Below, one piece after another: positions 49,904 to 58,495 of a stretch of DNA of 64,000 nt. Origin of the DNA: Candidatus Binatia bacterium (GTDB taxonomy: Bacteria; Desulfobacterota; Binatia; HRBIN30); assembly GCA_023150935.1 (NCBI GenBank), contig JAKLJW010000016.1, forward strand, positions 1 through 64,000. Direction: 5' to 3'. The notes under the pieces were generated by a model. It saw only the letters and a program-made list of their open reading frames with translations, was not told where the DNA came from and did not search any database. Numbering within the stretch: position 1 is the first letter of the stretch; each line of letters starts with the position of its first letter. A program made the translations under genes and the position numbers.

Positions 49904-52564
49904 ATGGACACGGGCACGTTTGCTGGATCGGTCCCGCCGATGCATGAACCCGGCGCCGCCGCCGACGGCTATGGAACCCGCGAGTTGCTGGCGCAACGCG
50001 TGCGCGCCATGTGCTGGGTGCTGCTTTGCAGTCTGGCCCTCTTCACCGTACGTGACCTGCTGGTGGGCGGTCCGGCGCTCGTACCGCTCCTGCTCCTCAA
50101 AGGGTTCCAGATCGGATTGGTGGTCGGACTACTGTACGTGGTGGTGCGAGAGATCTGGCCCTACCGCATGCTCGCGCTGACGGTGGCGGTTTCCGTCCTC
50201 CTGGCCTTCAGCACTGCCGTGGCCGGCGTGTTTCGAAACGATCTCGGGACCTGGCCCCTGCTCTACGTTGCCTACATCATGGTTACGGCAACGATGTTCC
50301 CATGGGGTCCGCTGCCCCAGGCCATCGTTGGGTTGTCGGGATTGCTGGCGCTGGCGGCCAACGTGTACGGCGTGCAGGGCCACTTTGGGCTGGGGACAGC
50401 CCCGGTCGCTGCCGTGCTCGCGGCTTTCGGGATCTCGGTCTATGTCGCCGCGGAGTTCGAGCGCTACAGGGAAGCTCTGGACGAACGCTATCGGGAGTTG
50501 GAGGAGAGCGAGCAGCGCCAAAGTGCGGTCGTGCGCGCGGTTCCGGTGACCCTGCACCGCGCCGACGTCCGCGCCGGTCGGGTCGGCGCGGTGTGGTTGA
50601 GCGACAACGTGGAGCGGGTCACCGGCTTCAGCCGCGGCGAGTTGCTGCGTCCCGGCGCCGTGGCCTTCTGGGAGTCGCGCCTTCATCCGGACGAACGCGA
50701 CCGGGTGCGGCGACAACTGATCGACATGCTGAAACACGGGGCGGTGTCCCTGGAGCACCGCTGGCGCTGCGCCGACGGCGATTACCGATGGTTCCTCTAC
50801 CAGGGCGTCGTGCGGCGCGGCGCCGACGGGTCGGCGGCGGAGGTCGTGGGGAGTTGGCTCGACATCACCGAACGTAAGCGAGTCGAGCAAACGCTGGCGG
50901 AAAGCGAGGAGCGCTTGCAACTCGCTCTCCGTGGTTCGAAGGACGGCGTCTGGGATTGGGACATGGCGAGCGGGTCGGTCTACTTCAGCCCACGGTGGAC
51001 CGCGATGCTGGGCTACGAGCCCGAGGATCTGGTCGGGACCATTCGGACGTGGGAAGGCCTGATCCATCCCGACGACGCAGAGCAGGTCCGTGCCACCTGG
51101 CGCGGGCACATGGCCGGCGACGTCCCCTCGTACGAGGCGGAGTATCGGTTGCGGACGAAAGCGGGAGCCTGGCGCTGGGTGCGGGTGCGCGGTCAGGTGA
51201 TGGCGCGCTCGCCGGAGGGGCGGCCTTTGCGCGCGACGGGCACCCTCGAAGATATCCACGAACGCAAACGCATGGAGGAGGAGTTACAACGGGCCAAGGC
51301 CGCTGCGGAGTCCGCCAATCGCGCCAAGAGCCAGTTTCTGGCCAACATGAGTCACGAGATCCGCACGCCGATGAACGCCATCATCGGTATGACCGATCTC
51401 ACCCTGGATACGCAGCTCACCGCCGAGCAGCACGCGTATCTGGAGATGGTCCGCTCGTCGGCGGATTCGCTGCTAAGGGTGATCAACGACATCCTCGATT
51501 TCTCCAAGATCGAAGCCGGTAAACTCTCCCTCGAGTACGTGCCGTTTCACCTCGCCCATCATCTCGACACCACTCTGCAGCCGCTTGGGGTGCGCGCCAG
51601 CCAGAAAGGCGTGGCCCTGGTGTGGGACGTGCACCCCGACGTCCCCAGCGAGCTGGTCGGCGACCCGGGACGGCTATGTCAGGTGGTCGTCAATCTCGTC
51701 GGCAACGCCATCAAGTTCACCGAACAGGGCGAGGTCACGTTGCGGGTCGACGTCGCCGACGCGCAGCTCCCCGCCGGACCGGCGCCGCCCGGCGCAGAGG
51801 AAACCGGGTTCGCCCTCGGCGATGCATACGCGTGGAGGACGCTGCACTTCTCGGTGCGCGACACCGGGCTTGGCATTTCGGAGCACCAGCAGGAACGTAT
51901 CTTCAGCCCGTTCGAACAGGCCGATGCCTCGACGACGCGCCGGCACGGCGGCACCGGCCTGGGATTGTCGATCTCCTGGCAGCTTGTGCGGATGATGGGC
52001 GGGTACATGTGGGTGGAGAGCCAACCTGGGCAGGGCAGTACCTTTCACTTCGTCCTGCCGTTTGCCGTGGCGCCGGCGCACGAGGGCGCCACGCCGGACG
52101 TGAGCCGGACATCAGAAGTCGATGCCGACCGTCAGGCAAGAGGCGACGGGGCCTCGGCTGACGGCTTGCGTATCCTCCTGGCGGAGGACAACTTTACGAA
52201 TCAGCAAGTGGTGCTGAGTTTGCTCGAAAAGCGCGGCCACAGGGTAACGGTGGCGAGCGACGGCCACGAAGTGCTCAAGGCGCTCGCCCGCGCGCAATTC
52301 GATGTCGTGCTCATGGACGTACAAATGCCAGGACTCGATGGCATGGAGGCCGCGGCAGCGATCCGGGCGAACGAGGCGCGCAACGGCGGTCACGTGCCCA
52401 TCGTCGCCGTGACGGCGCATGCAATGAGCGGCGACGCCGACCGGTTTCTGGCGGCGGGCATGGATGCCTATCTCGCCAAGCCGATCGATTCGCGCCGGCT
52501 TTTCGAGGTTCTCGATCGTCTCACCGGCCGTCCCGAGAACGCCGTCGGCGGGCGGCAAGCCTGA
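49904..52564 (+). CDS. Hybrid sensor histidine kinase with membrane, two PAS, and receiver domains
   Basis: An 886-residue paralogue of the preceding kinase with the same plan. Membrane segments come first (CWVLLCSLALFTVRDLL, IGLVVGLLYVVVREI, MLALTVAVSVLLAFSTAVAG). PAS/PAC units of the PAS_3 type are recognisable by DVRAGRVGAVWLSDNVERVT and DGVWDWDMASGSVYFSPRWT. The HisKA histidine is H484 in [16 protein letters not shown]. The ATPase has GNAIKFTEQG, RDTGLGISEHQQERIFSPFE and HGGTGLGLSISWQLV. The receiver aspartate is D805 in VVLMDVQMPGLDG. ATG 49904 is one of several possible starts (TTG 49823, ATG 49940); none has a clear ribosome-binding site. Confidence 0.9.
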   Translation: MDTGTFAGSVPPMHEPGAAADGYGTRELLAQRVRAMCWVLLCSLALFTVRDLLVGGPALVPLLLLKGFQIGLVVGLLYVVVREIWPYRMLALTVAVSVLLAFSTAVAGVFRNDLGTWPLLYVAYIMVTATMFPWGPLPQAIVGLSGLLALAANVYGVQGHFGLGTAPVAAVLAAFGISVYVAAEFERYREALDERYRELEESEQRQSAVVRAVPVTLHRADVRAGRVGAVWLSDNVERVTGFSRGELLRPGAVAFWESRLHPDERDRVRRQLIDMLKHGAVSLEHRWRCADGDYRWFLYQGVVRRGADGSAAEVVGSWLDITERKRVEQTLAESEERLQLALRGSKDGVWDWDMASGSVYFSPRWTAMLGYEPEDLVGTIRTWEGLIHPDDAEQVRATWRGHMAGDVPSYEAEYRLRTKAGAWRWVRVRGQVMARSPEGRPLRATGTLEDIHERKRMEEELQRAKAAAESANRAKSQFLANMSHEIRTPMNAIIGMTDLTLDTQLTAEQHAYLEMVRSSADSLLRVINDILDFSKIEAGKLSLEYVPFHLAHHLDTTLQPLGVRASQKGVALVWDVHPDVPSELVGDPGRLCQVVVNLVGNAIKFTEQGEVTLRVDVADAQLPAGPAPPGAEETGFALGDAYAWRTLHFSVRDTGLGISEHQQERIFSPFEQADASTTRRHGGTGLGLSISWQLVRMMGGYMWVESQPGQGSTFHFVLPFAVAPAHEGATPDVSRTSEVDADRQARGDGASADGLRILLAEDNFTNQQVVLSLLEKRGHRVTVASDGHEVLKALARAQFDVVLMDVQMPGLDGMEAAAAIRANEARNGGHVPIVAVTAHAMSGDADRFLAAGMDAYLAKPIDSRRLFEVLDRLTGRPENAVGGRQA

Positions 52565-52595
52565 GCGCGGAGCGGTCGTGGGTGGCGACCGGCGG

Positions 52596-53021
52596 TCAAC
52601 CCTGAGGGGGACCGCTCTGGGCCCCGATCCACACTTCCCCGCCCTCGAAATGCTCCTTCTTCCAGATCGGGACGACTTCCTTGAGACGGTCGATGGCATA
52701 GTGGCAGGCCGCAAAGGCGTCGGCGCGATGCGCGGCCGACACGGCGATGACCACACTCGCCTCGCCAAGGGCGACCACTCCCAGCCGATGCACGATCGCG
52801 ATGCGCACGATCGGCCAGCGCTCGTAGCAGGTGGCGGCGATCTTGCGCATCTCCGCCAGCGCCATGGGTTCATAGGCTTCGTACTCGAGGCGGCGGACGC
52901 GCCGCCCCGCATTGTGCGCGCGCGTCGTTCCGACGAAAGTCACCGTTGCGCCGCTGGCGGGGTCGGCTACCGCAGCAACGACCCGAGCGACGTCCACCTC
53001 GGTGTCGACGATCTCAATCAT
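52596..53021 (-). CDS. moaE: Molybdopterin synthase catalytic subunit
   Basis: A 141-residue MoaE that transfers sulfur from MoaD onto precursor Z (cPMP) to form molybdopterin. It has TFVGTTRAHNAGRRVRRLEY, HRLGVVALGEASVVIAVSAA, HYAIDRLKEVVPIWKKEHFE (the two lysines of the active site) and GGEVWIG at the end. Its start overlaps the stop of moaD (ATGATTGA, 8 bases), and its ribosome-binding site GGAGG lies inside the codons for MoaD's Gly-Gly. The genes order as moaB-moaD-moaE on the minus strand. Confidence 0.94.
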   Translation of the reverse strand: MIEIVDTEVDVARVVAAVADPASGATVTFVGTTRAHNAGRRVRRLEYEAYEPMALAEMRKIAATCYERWPIVRIAIVHRLGVVALGEASVVIAVSAAHRADAFAACHYAIDRLKEVVPIWKKEHFEGGEVWIGAQSGPPQG

Positions 53022-53268
53022 CGCACCCTCCGCTCACCGGCGGTATCAACGCGATCTCGTCCCCGTCGGACAGGCAATGCGTCCTGCCGACATACTCCTG
53101 GTTCACGGCGAACGACAGCGACGCGGCGAATACGCCGAGCGCGGGATGCGCCGCCTGCAACTGGGCCCACAGCGCGGCAACGGTGATGCCCTCGGGAACC
53201 TCCAGTTCGCGGGCCGACTCGCCCAGTCGTTCGCGGACGGCGGCAAAAAAGCGCAGGTGTACCTTCAT
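53014..53268 (-). CDS. moaD: Molybdopterin synthase sulfur carrier subunit with extra C-terminal residues
   Basis: An 84-residue MoaD, a ubiquitin-like sulfur carrier. It begins MKVHLRFFAAVRERLGESAR and ends DEIALIPPVSGGCDD. A working MoaD needs a free C-terminal Gly-Gly for adenylation by MoeB; here three residues (Cys-Asp-Asp) follow the pair. The coding of Gly-Gly (GGA GGG) doubles as the Shine-Dalgarno site of moaE and the two genes overlap by eight bases. Either the tail is removed by a protease, as for the QbsE carrier whose GGCF tail is trimmed by QbsD, or the carrier is inactive. A base-call error is also possible. Confidence 0.85.
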   Translation of the reverse strand: MKVHLRFFAAVRERLGESARELEVPEGITVAALWAQLQAAHPALGVFAASLSFAVNQEYVGRTHCLSDGDEIALIPPVSGGCDD

Positions 53269-53280
53269 GGCAGTCGCCCT

Positions 53281-53781
53281 TCACTGGCGCAGTAGTCCTG
53301 CCACATGGCCGAGTTCGGGCAAGATCAGGCGAGTCATGGCCAACTCCACCGCGGCGGTCGAGCCCGGCAAGACGAAGATCACGCGTTCGCCGCAGACGCC
53401 GGCCGTGGCCCGGCTGAGCATGGCGGCCGCCCCGATGTCGGCAAAACTGAGCATGCGGAAGAGTTCGCCAAAGCCGGGGATTTCCTTCTCGAGCAGCCCG
53501 CGCACCGCTTCGTAAGTGGTGTCGCGGCGGGTCAGCCCGGTCCCGCCGTTAACGATAACCGCGACCGCCGCGGGCGGCAGAGCAGCAATGACGGCCCGAA
53601 TGGCGTCCGGCTCGTCCTTCACCAGGGCGTATGCCTCGACTCGATGCGCGGCGGCCTCGAGAAGCTCGCGAATACGCCGGCCGCTACCGTCGGTTTCCGG
53701 GGTGCGCGTGTCGGACACGGTGAGCACGGCGCAGCCGATGTGGGTGGCGTCGTGCCGGCGGTGATGATGATGTGCGCTCAT
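53281..53781 (-). CDS. moaB: Molybdenum cofactor biosynthesis protein MoaB/MogA
   Basis: A 166-residue protein of the MoaB/MogA adenylyltransferase family, which adenylates molybdopterin before metal insertion. Family blocks: CAVLTVSDTRTPETDGSG, VIVNGGTGLTRRDTTYEAV, EIPGFGELFRMLSFADIGAA with AMLSRATAG, and VIFVLPGSTAAVELAM. The short N-terminal His stretch (AHHHHRRHD) may bind metal or be neutral. MoaB-type is more likely than MogA from the IPGFGELFRMLS form. Ends 12 bases before moaD. Confidence 0.92.
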   Translation of the reverse strand: MSAHHHHRRHDATHIGCAVLTVSDTRTPETDGSGRRIRELLEAAAHRVEAYALVKDEPDAIRAVIAALPPAAVAVIVNGGTGLTRRDTTYEAVRGLLEKEIPGFGELFRMLSFADIGAAAMLSRATAGVCGERVIFVLPGSTAAVELAMTRLILPELGHVAGLLRQ

Positions 53782-53793
53782 GGCGGGGCGTGC

Positions 53794-54351
53794 TCACCCT
53801 GCGTCGCCGGCGCGAGGTGCACGCCGCGCCACCCGCTCGGCAATCGGCGTCCGCAGCGCCGGGGCCTTGGCCCCACCGTCGGCGCCGATGCGCGCGATCG
53901 CCACTGGCGCGGCGCCGTCGAGCCGCGCCAGCAGCTGCCAAGCGTCGTGGAACCTCGCGTACTTCCCGGAGTACGGTCGCTTCGAGTCGGGAAGGTAGAA
54001 GGTCTTGCCAGTGCGCGCTGGCCACGGAATCACGTATGCGTTGCGCAGGTTGACGGTGCGGGACCCGAGCGGCACGCAGATGAAGAAATCGCAGTAGCGC
54101 GCATCGATCTTGCCGCGATGATGGAAGTTGAAGTTCCAGGCGCGGTAGACGTAGCTGTAGACGCGCTTGCCGAGCCGCACCTGCCGCCTGTAGGAGCTGG
54201 GAAATGCCGTGCGCAGGGCTACACGAACCTGCCCGTCAACGAGGAAGTCGTAGCGCGCCAACGGGTCGGCCTCGCAGACGTCGAGCTTCATTCGGCGCAG
54301 CCGCGCGAGCACTCTTGCCTTTGGGATGTCGTGGATGCCGGGCCTGTCCAT
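53794..54351 (-). CDS. Uncharacterised protein, possible PD-(D/E)XK-type fold
   Basis: A 185-residue protein that I do not recognise. The first half reads KLDVCEADPLARYDFLVDGQ, VRVALRTAFPSSYRRQV, VYSYVYRAWNFNFHHRGKID and ARYCDFFICVPLG. A D-x-L-V-(D)-G followed by a strand with alternating hydrophobic residues and later YCDFFICVPL recalls nuclease-fold proteins of the PD-(D/E)XK type, in which E/D-(x)-K strands occur; but the typical lysine is replaced (VALR), so this is only a possibility. The last ~35 residues are Ala/Arg-rich. It begins the minus-strand group with moaB, 12 bases from it, and diverges from the enoyl-CoA hydratase gene. Confidence 0.55.
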   Translation of the reverse strand: MDRPGIHDIPKARVLARLRRMKLDVCEADPLARYDFLVDGQVRVALRTAFPSSYRRQVRLGKRVYSYVYRAWNFNFHHRGKIDARYCDFFICVPLGSRTVNLRNAYVIPWPARTGKTFYLPDSKRPYSGKYARFHDAWQLLARLDGAAPVAIARIGADGGAKAPALRTPIAERVARRAPRAGDAG

Positions 54352-54470
54352 AGCTTGCGAAAACGATTTCCTCTTAGCATGGGCGCGTGTGGCGGACCAA
54401 GCCGCACGGCCGAACGCAGGCAGCGATCGTATTTCCGCGCTACGCTATCGATAAGGTCAAGGAGGCCAAC

Positions 54471-55244
54471 GTGAACGAAGCGAGCATTGCGGTGCAGCAC
54501 GGCAGCATTACCTCGATCACCCTCAATCGCCCGGAGCGGCGCAACGCCCTGTCCCTCGATACGATGACCGCACTCATCGACGCGCTCCACGAGGTCGCGG
54601 CGCGGCCGGCGGCGCGAGTCGTCGTTCTCGCCGGCGCCGGACCGGTGTTCTCCGCGGGACACGATCTGCGCGAAATGATCGACGGCGATATCGCTGCCTA
54701 CCGCCGCATCTTCGACGTTTGCACGCGACTGATGACCACCGTGCAGGAGATCCCGCAGCCGGTCATCGCGCGCGTCCACGGCCTGGCCACCGCGGCAGGT
54801 TGTCAGCTCGTGGCGAGCTGCGACCTCGCCGTCGCCGCCGCCTCGGCACGCTTCGCCACCCCGGGCGTGAACATCGGTCTGTTCTGCACCACCCCCATGG
54901 TGGCCCTGACCCGAGCCATCGGCCGCAAGCGCGCGCTCGAGATGCTGCTGACCGGAACGGCGATCGACGCGGCCACCGCCGCCGAGTGGGGCCTCGTCAA
55001 TCGGGTTGTCCCCGACGCCGAACTCGACGCGGCCACCACCACGCTGGCCGAACAGATCGCCCGCGCCAGCACCTTTACAGTCGCCCTGGGCAAGCGGGCG
55101 TTCTATGCCCAGATCGACCTCGACCAGTCCAAAGCTTACGCGTACGCAAAAGAGGTCATGAGCATGAACACCCTCGCCGCCGACGCGCAGGAAGGAATGT
55201 GTGCCTTCCTCGAGAAACGGCCGCCGGTGTGGAAGGGACGGTGA
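54471..55244 (+). CDS. Enoyl-CoA hydratase/isomerase family protein
   Basis: A 257-residue crotonase-fold protein. Family blocks: SITLNRPERRNALSLDTM, VLAGAGPVFSAGHDLREM, IPQPVIARVHGLATAAGCQL and ASCDLAVAAASARFATP, which hold the oxyanion-hole peptide groups. Of the two catalytic glutamates of classical hydratases, the first position here is in AAGCQLVAS (an ordinary AGGG-x-ELAL would have Glu), and the second region reads GLFCTTPM (usually G-x-x-P-(G/E)); so neither is kept and this is more like the ECHDC3-type branch of unknown reaction. The GTG at 54471 is chosen because AAGGAGG is just before it. Confidence 0.85.
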   Translation: MNEASIAVQHGSITSITLNRPERRNALSLDTMTALIDALHEVAARPAARVVVLAGAGPVFSAGHDLREMIDGDIAAYRRIFDVCTRLMTTVQEIPQPVIARVHGLATAAGCQLVASCDLAVAAASARFATPGVNIGLFCTTPMVALTRAIGRKRALEMLLTGTAIDAATAAEWGLVNRVVPDAELDAATTTLAEQIARASTFTVALGKRAFYAQIDLDQSKAYAYAKEVMSMNTLAADAQEGMCAFLEKRPPVWKGR

Positions 55245-55431
55245 ACTGCCCCGTCCGCCCACCCCGTCCGCCCGGATTTCCCCGGCGTCGTATCCCGGTT
55301 CCGCGCGACCCGAAACCGTCCCTTTCGTGACAATTCCATCCCGGGGTGGCTCCTTTACGCCGCGATGAAAGGCGCCGGCACCGCCAGGCACACTACCGCA
55401 GACCGCGACGAAACTGGCATGTATTCTGCTT

Positions 55432-58425
55432 ATGCGGGTAGGACGAGTCCAGATGGCAGACGCCGGGGCGCTCGATCGGGGGGTTGGGATGGCATTCGAG
55501 GTATTGCCGGCCCGCAATCCTGCGGAGTCCCGGCGGGCGCTTCGGACGTCCGGCCGTGGCGTCGTCGATTCACTATTCGCTCCGGCCGACGCCGTGCTTG
55601 GGCGGTTGCGAACTCCGCAACGCCTTGCACTCGTCGCCCTGCTGTGTGTCGGGGCCGTCGTCACGTGTTGGTCCCTGGTCGCCAGCGAGCTGGCGCGTAC
55701 CGCCTCCCGGGTCGACAGCGAACGTCTCGCCAACGAGTACAGCCGCGCGCTCGTGGTGCTGGTCGGTAGACTCGACCACTACGAAACCCTCCTCGCTCTG
55801 CGTCGAAGCGGGGATGGACCTGTGCTCGACGCGATTGCCGCCGAGCAGCGAGAGATCGACCGCCTGATGGCCACGATCGGGGCGCTGGATGCGCGGGCGA
55901 ACGAGAGGCTGGGCACGGCGCCGAAATGGCAGGCCATTGTTCGTGCCTGGAAGACCGCGCAGGCCGATGTGCCGCCCGCCGGTACCGGTCGCCGCGGACA
56001 AGAATCTGTACCGGTGCGAGGCAAAGGAGCCGCAACGGCGGTGGACAAGCAGGCGGCTGCCCTCCTGGCCTATTTGCGCGATGCCCCGGCGTTGGCCGAG
56101 GCCGGCGTTCTGCAGACCGCACAGGGGGTGGAGATGCTCCTGGCCGCGATCGGCCGTGCCCCCAGCCAGATCGGGGACGCTCAGGCGGTGCTTGCGGGAG
56201 CCCGCGCTCGCGGCGCGCTCGGGGCCGACGAAAGAGCGCGCCTCGTTCGCCTGACCGCCTCCATCCGCTCGGCGGCCGACCGATTCGACCGCAATGCCCA
56301 GGGATTGTTCCAGGAGAGGCCGGTCCTGCGCGATCAGATCGGCGCCCTCGTGCTCGACTTCTTCATCGCCGCCCACCAGTTCCTCGACGTCGTCGAACAG
56401 CAGGTGCTCAAGAGCGGCGACCTGTCCCCCGCTAACACCCACGCGGTAGCCGCCAAAGCCGTCGAGGCTGCGGTTCGCCTTCGGGACGCTCCCGCGGTTC
56501 TCGCCGACGGTGCGCTTGCGGCTCGACAGCGAACGGTAGCGCTCAATCACTGGCTCATGGGATTGGCCCTCGGCGGCACCGCCCTGCTGCTCGTATATAC
56601 GCTGTTCGCCTTTCACCGCAGCGTCAACGGCACCATCGCCAGCCTGCAGCGAGTTGCGCAGCGTCTGCCCCACCTGAACGAGGAATATGCACGGGCCCGC
56701 GAGGAAAAGGAGCGCGCGGTCGCCGCCGAGGCGCGCCTCCGCGATAGTGAAGAACGCTTTCGCAGCGCCTTCGACAACGCACCGATCGGCGTGGCCCTCC
56801 TGTCGCCGACCGGCAAGTTCCTCCAAGTAAACCGGTCGCTCTGTTCTCTCCTCGGTTATGCCCCCGACGAGCTGCTCGGCAAAAGCGTTAACCAGATTAC
56901 CCACCGCGACGACATCGATCAGGATCGGTTGCAGCAGCAGCAGATGCTGGCCGGCGAGATTGCCCACTGCCGAATGGAGGAGCGCTATATCGACAACGCC
57001 GGCGAGCCGGTCTGGGTCCTGCGCAGCGTGTCGCTGGTGCGCGACGCCAACGAGGTTCCCATGCACTTCATCGTGCAGGTCGAAGACATCGGCCAACGCA
57101 AGGCCGCCGAAGCCGAAATGCAGCGCGCCAAGGAAGCGGCCGAGGCCGCCAGCCGCGCCAAGGGCGATTTCCTGGCCACGATGAGCCACGAGTTGCGGAC
57201 GCCCATGAACGGCATCATCGGCATGGCCGGCCTGTTACTGGACACGGAAATGAACTCCGAACAGCACGAGTACGCGGAGACCGTGCGCGACTCCGCCGAG
57301 GCCCTCCTGACCATCGTCAACGACATCCTCGACTTCTCCAAGATCGAGGCCGGCCGCATCGAACTGGAGCACGTCGACTTCGACCTGCGATCGACCGTCG
57401 ACGACGTCATCGACCTGCTCGCCGGACAGGCGCGCGGCAAGGGCCTGCGCTTGAGTGCCAGTGCCGCACAAGGCATTCCGGCGCTGGTTCGCGGCGACCC
57501 CGGCCGTGTGCGGCAGATCCTGCTCAACCTCATCGGCAACGCCGTGAAGTTCACCAATAGCGGCTCCGTATCCGTGGAAGTCGGTGTCAATCCCGCGGCA
57601 TCCGACCGTGAACGGCCAGCGACGAAGGACGACCAGCCGCCGCCGGCCGGCGACACGCCACGGCCGGCTGCCGGGGTCGCCATTCGCTTCACGGTCCGCG
57701 ACACCGGCATCGGCATTTCCCCGGAAGCTCAGCAGCGGCTGTTCCAGTCGTTCTCCCAGGCGGATGCGTCGACGACCCGGAAATACGGCGGCACCGGGCT
57801 CGGGCTGGCGATATCGCGCCGACTCGCCGAATTGATGGGCGGTAGCGTTGGGGTCGACAGCGTCGTCGGCAAAGGAAGTACGTTCTGGTTCACGGTGCCG
57901 TTCGAACCGCCGGCAAATGCGCAGCGCCCACAGGCGCACAGCCGCCCGACGCGGGGCGAGCGATCGGACCCCATCGGCACCACCACCGAGGCCCTCCTGA
58001 GTTCGCGCATTCTGGTTGCCGAAGACAACGCCGTTAATCAGAAACTAACGGTCCGCATGCTGGAAAAGCTCGGCTACCGCGCCGACGTGGTAGCCAATGG
58101 TATCGAAGCCGTGGAGGCGATCGGCCGGATCTCGTATGCGCTGGTCCTGATGGACTGCCACATGCCGGAGATGGACGGCTTCCAGGCCACCGCGGAGATC
58201 AGGCGCCGGCAGGGTACCGACCGCTGCATCCCTATCGTCGCGCTGACTGCCAGCGCCATGCAGGGCGATCGCGACATCTGCATCGCGGCCGGCATGGACG
58301 ATTACCTTTCGAAGCCGGTCAGACTCGCCGACCTCGACGAGTGCCTGCGGCGCTGGCTCGCCGCGAGCCAGACGCAGGCTTCAATCCCGACGCCCCCGCC
58401 CTCGGTTGCGGAAGCGGCGGCGTGA
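55432..58425 (+). CDS. Hybrid sensor histidine kinase with large periplasmic sensor, PAS and receiver
   Basis: A 997-residue kinase. Two membrane segments (LALVALLCVGAVVTCWSLV near 65-85 and HWLMGLALGGTALLLVYTLF near 375-395) frame a ~290-residue helical periplasmic sensor with heptad-like leucines. A PAS domain follows (SAFDNAPIGVALLSPTGKFL). HisKA histidine is H586 in ATMSHELRTPMNGIIG. The ATPase has GNAVKFTNSGSV, RDTGIGISPEAQQRLFQSF and [15 protein letters not shown]. Receiver D908 is in ALVLMDCHMPEMDG. The architecture of the sensor (paired TM with helical bundle, then TM-linked HAMP-less coil) resembles BarA-like proteins. It stands alone between an enoyl-CoA hydratase-like gene and a convergent mscS. 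Confidence 0.92.
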   Translation: MRVGRVQMADAGALDRGVGMAFEVLPARNPAESRRALRTSGRGVVDSLFAPADAVLGRLRTPQRLALVALLCVGAVVTCWSLVASELARTASRVDSERLANEYSRALVVLVGRLDHYETLLALRRSGDGPVLDAIAAEQREIDRLMATIGALDARANERLGTAPKWQAIVRAWKTAQADVPPAGTGRRGQESVPVRGKGAATAVDKQAAALLAYLRDAPALAEAGVLQTAQGVEMLLAAIGRAPSQIGDAQAVLAGARARGALGADERARLVRLTASIRSAADRFDRNAQGLFQERPVLRDQIGALVLDFFIAAHQFLDVVEQQVLKSGDLSPANTHAVAAKAVEAAVRLRDAPAVLADGALAARQRTVALNHWLMGLALGGTALLLVYTLFAFHRSVNGTIASLQRVAQRLPHLNEEYARAREEKERAVAAEARLRDSEERFRSAFDNAPIGVALLSPTGKFLQVNRSLCSLLGYAPDELLGKSVNQITHRDDIDQDRLQQQQMLAGEIAHCRMEERYIDNAGEPVWVLRSVSLVRDANEVPMHFIVQVEDIGQRKAAEAEMQRAKEAAEAASRAKGDFLATMSHELRTPMNGIIGMAGLLLDTEMNSEQHEYAETVRDSAEALLTIVNDILDFSKIEAGRIELEHVDFDLRSTVDDVIDLLAGQARGKGLRLSASAAQGIPALVRGDPGRVRQILLNLIGNAVKFTNSGSVSVEVGVNPAASDRERPATKDDQPPPAGDTPRPAAGVAIRFTVRDTGIGISPEAQQRLFQSFSQADASTTRKYGGTGLGLAISRRLAELMGGSVGVDSVVGKGSTFWFTVPFEPPANAQRPQAHSRPTRGERSDPIGTTTEALLSSRILVAEDNAVNQKLTVRMLEKLGYRADVVANGIEAVEAIGRISYALVLMDCHMPEMDGFQATAEIRRRQGTDRCIPIVALTASAMQGDRDICIAAGMDDYLSKPVRLADLDECLRRWLAASQTQASIPTPPPSVAEAAA

Positions 58426-58495
58426 TCGACGGTAACCGGGCACGGAAGTCTGAGGCCCTGCGATATCGAGGTCGAGCCCCCAACCCCCACGCGCT

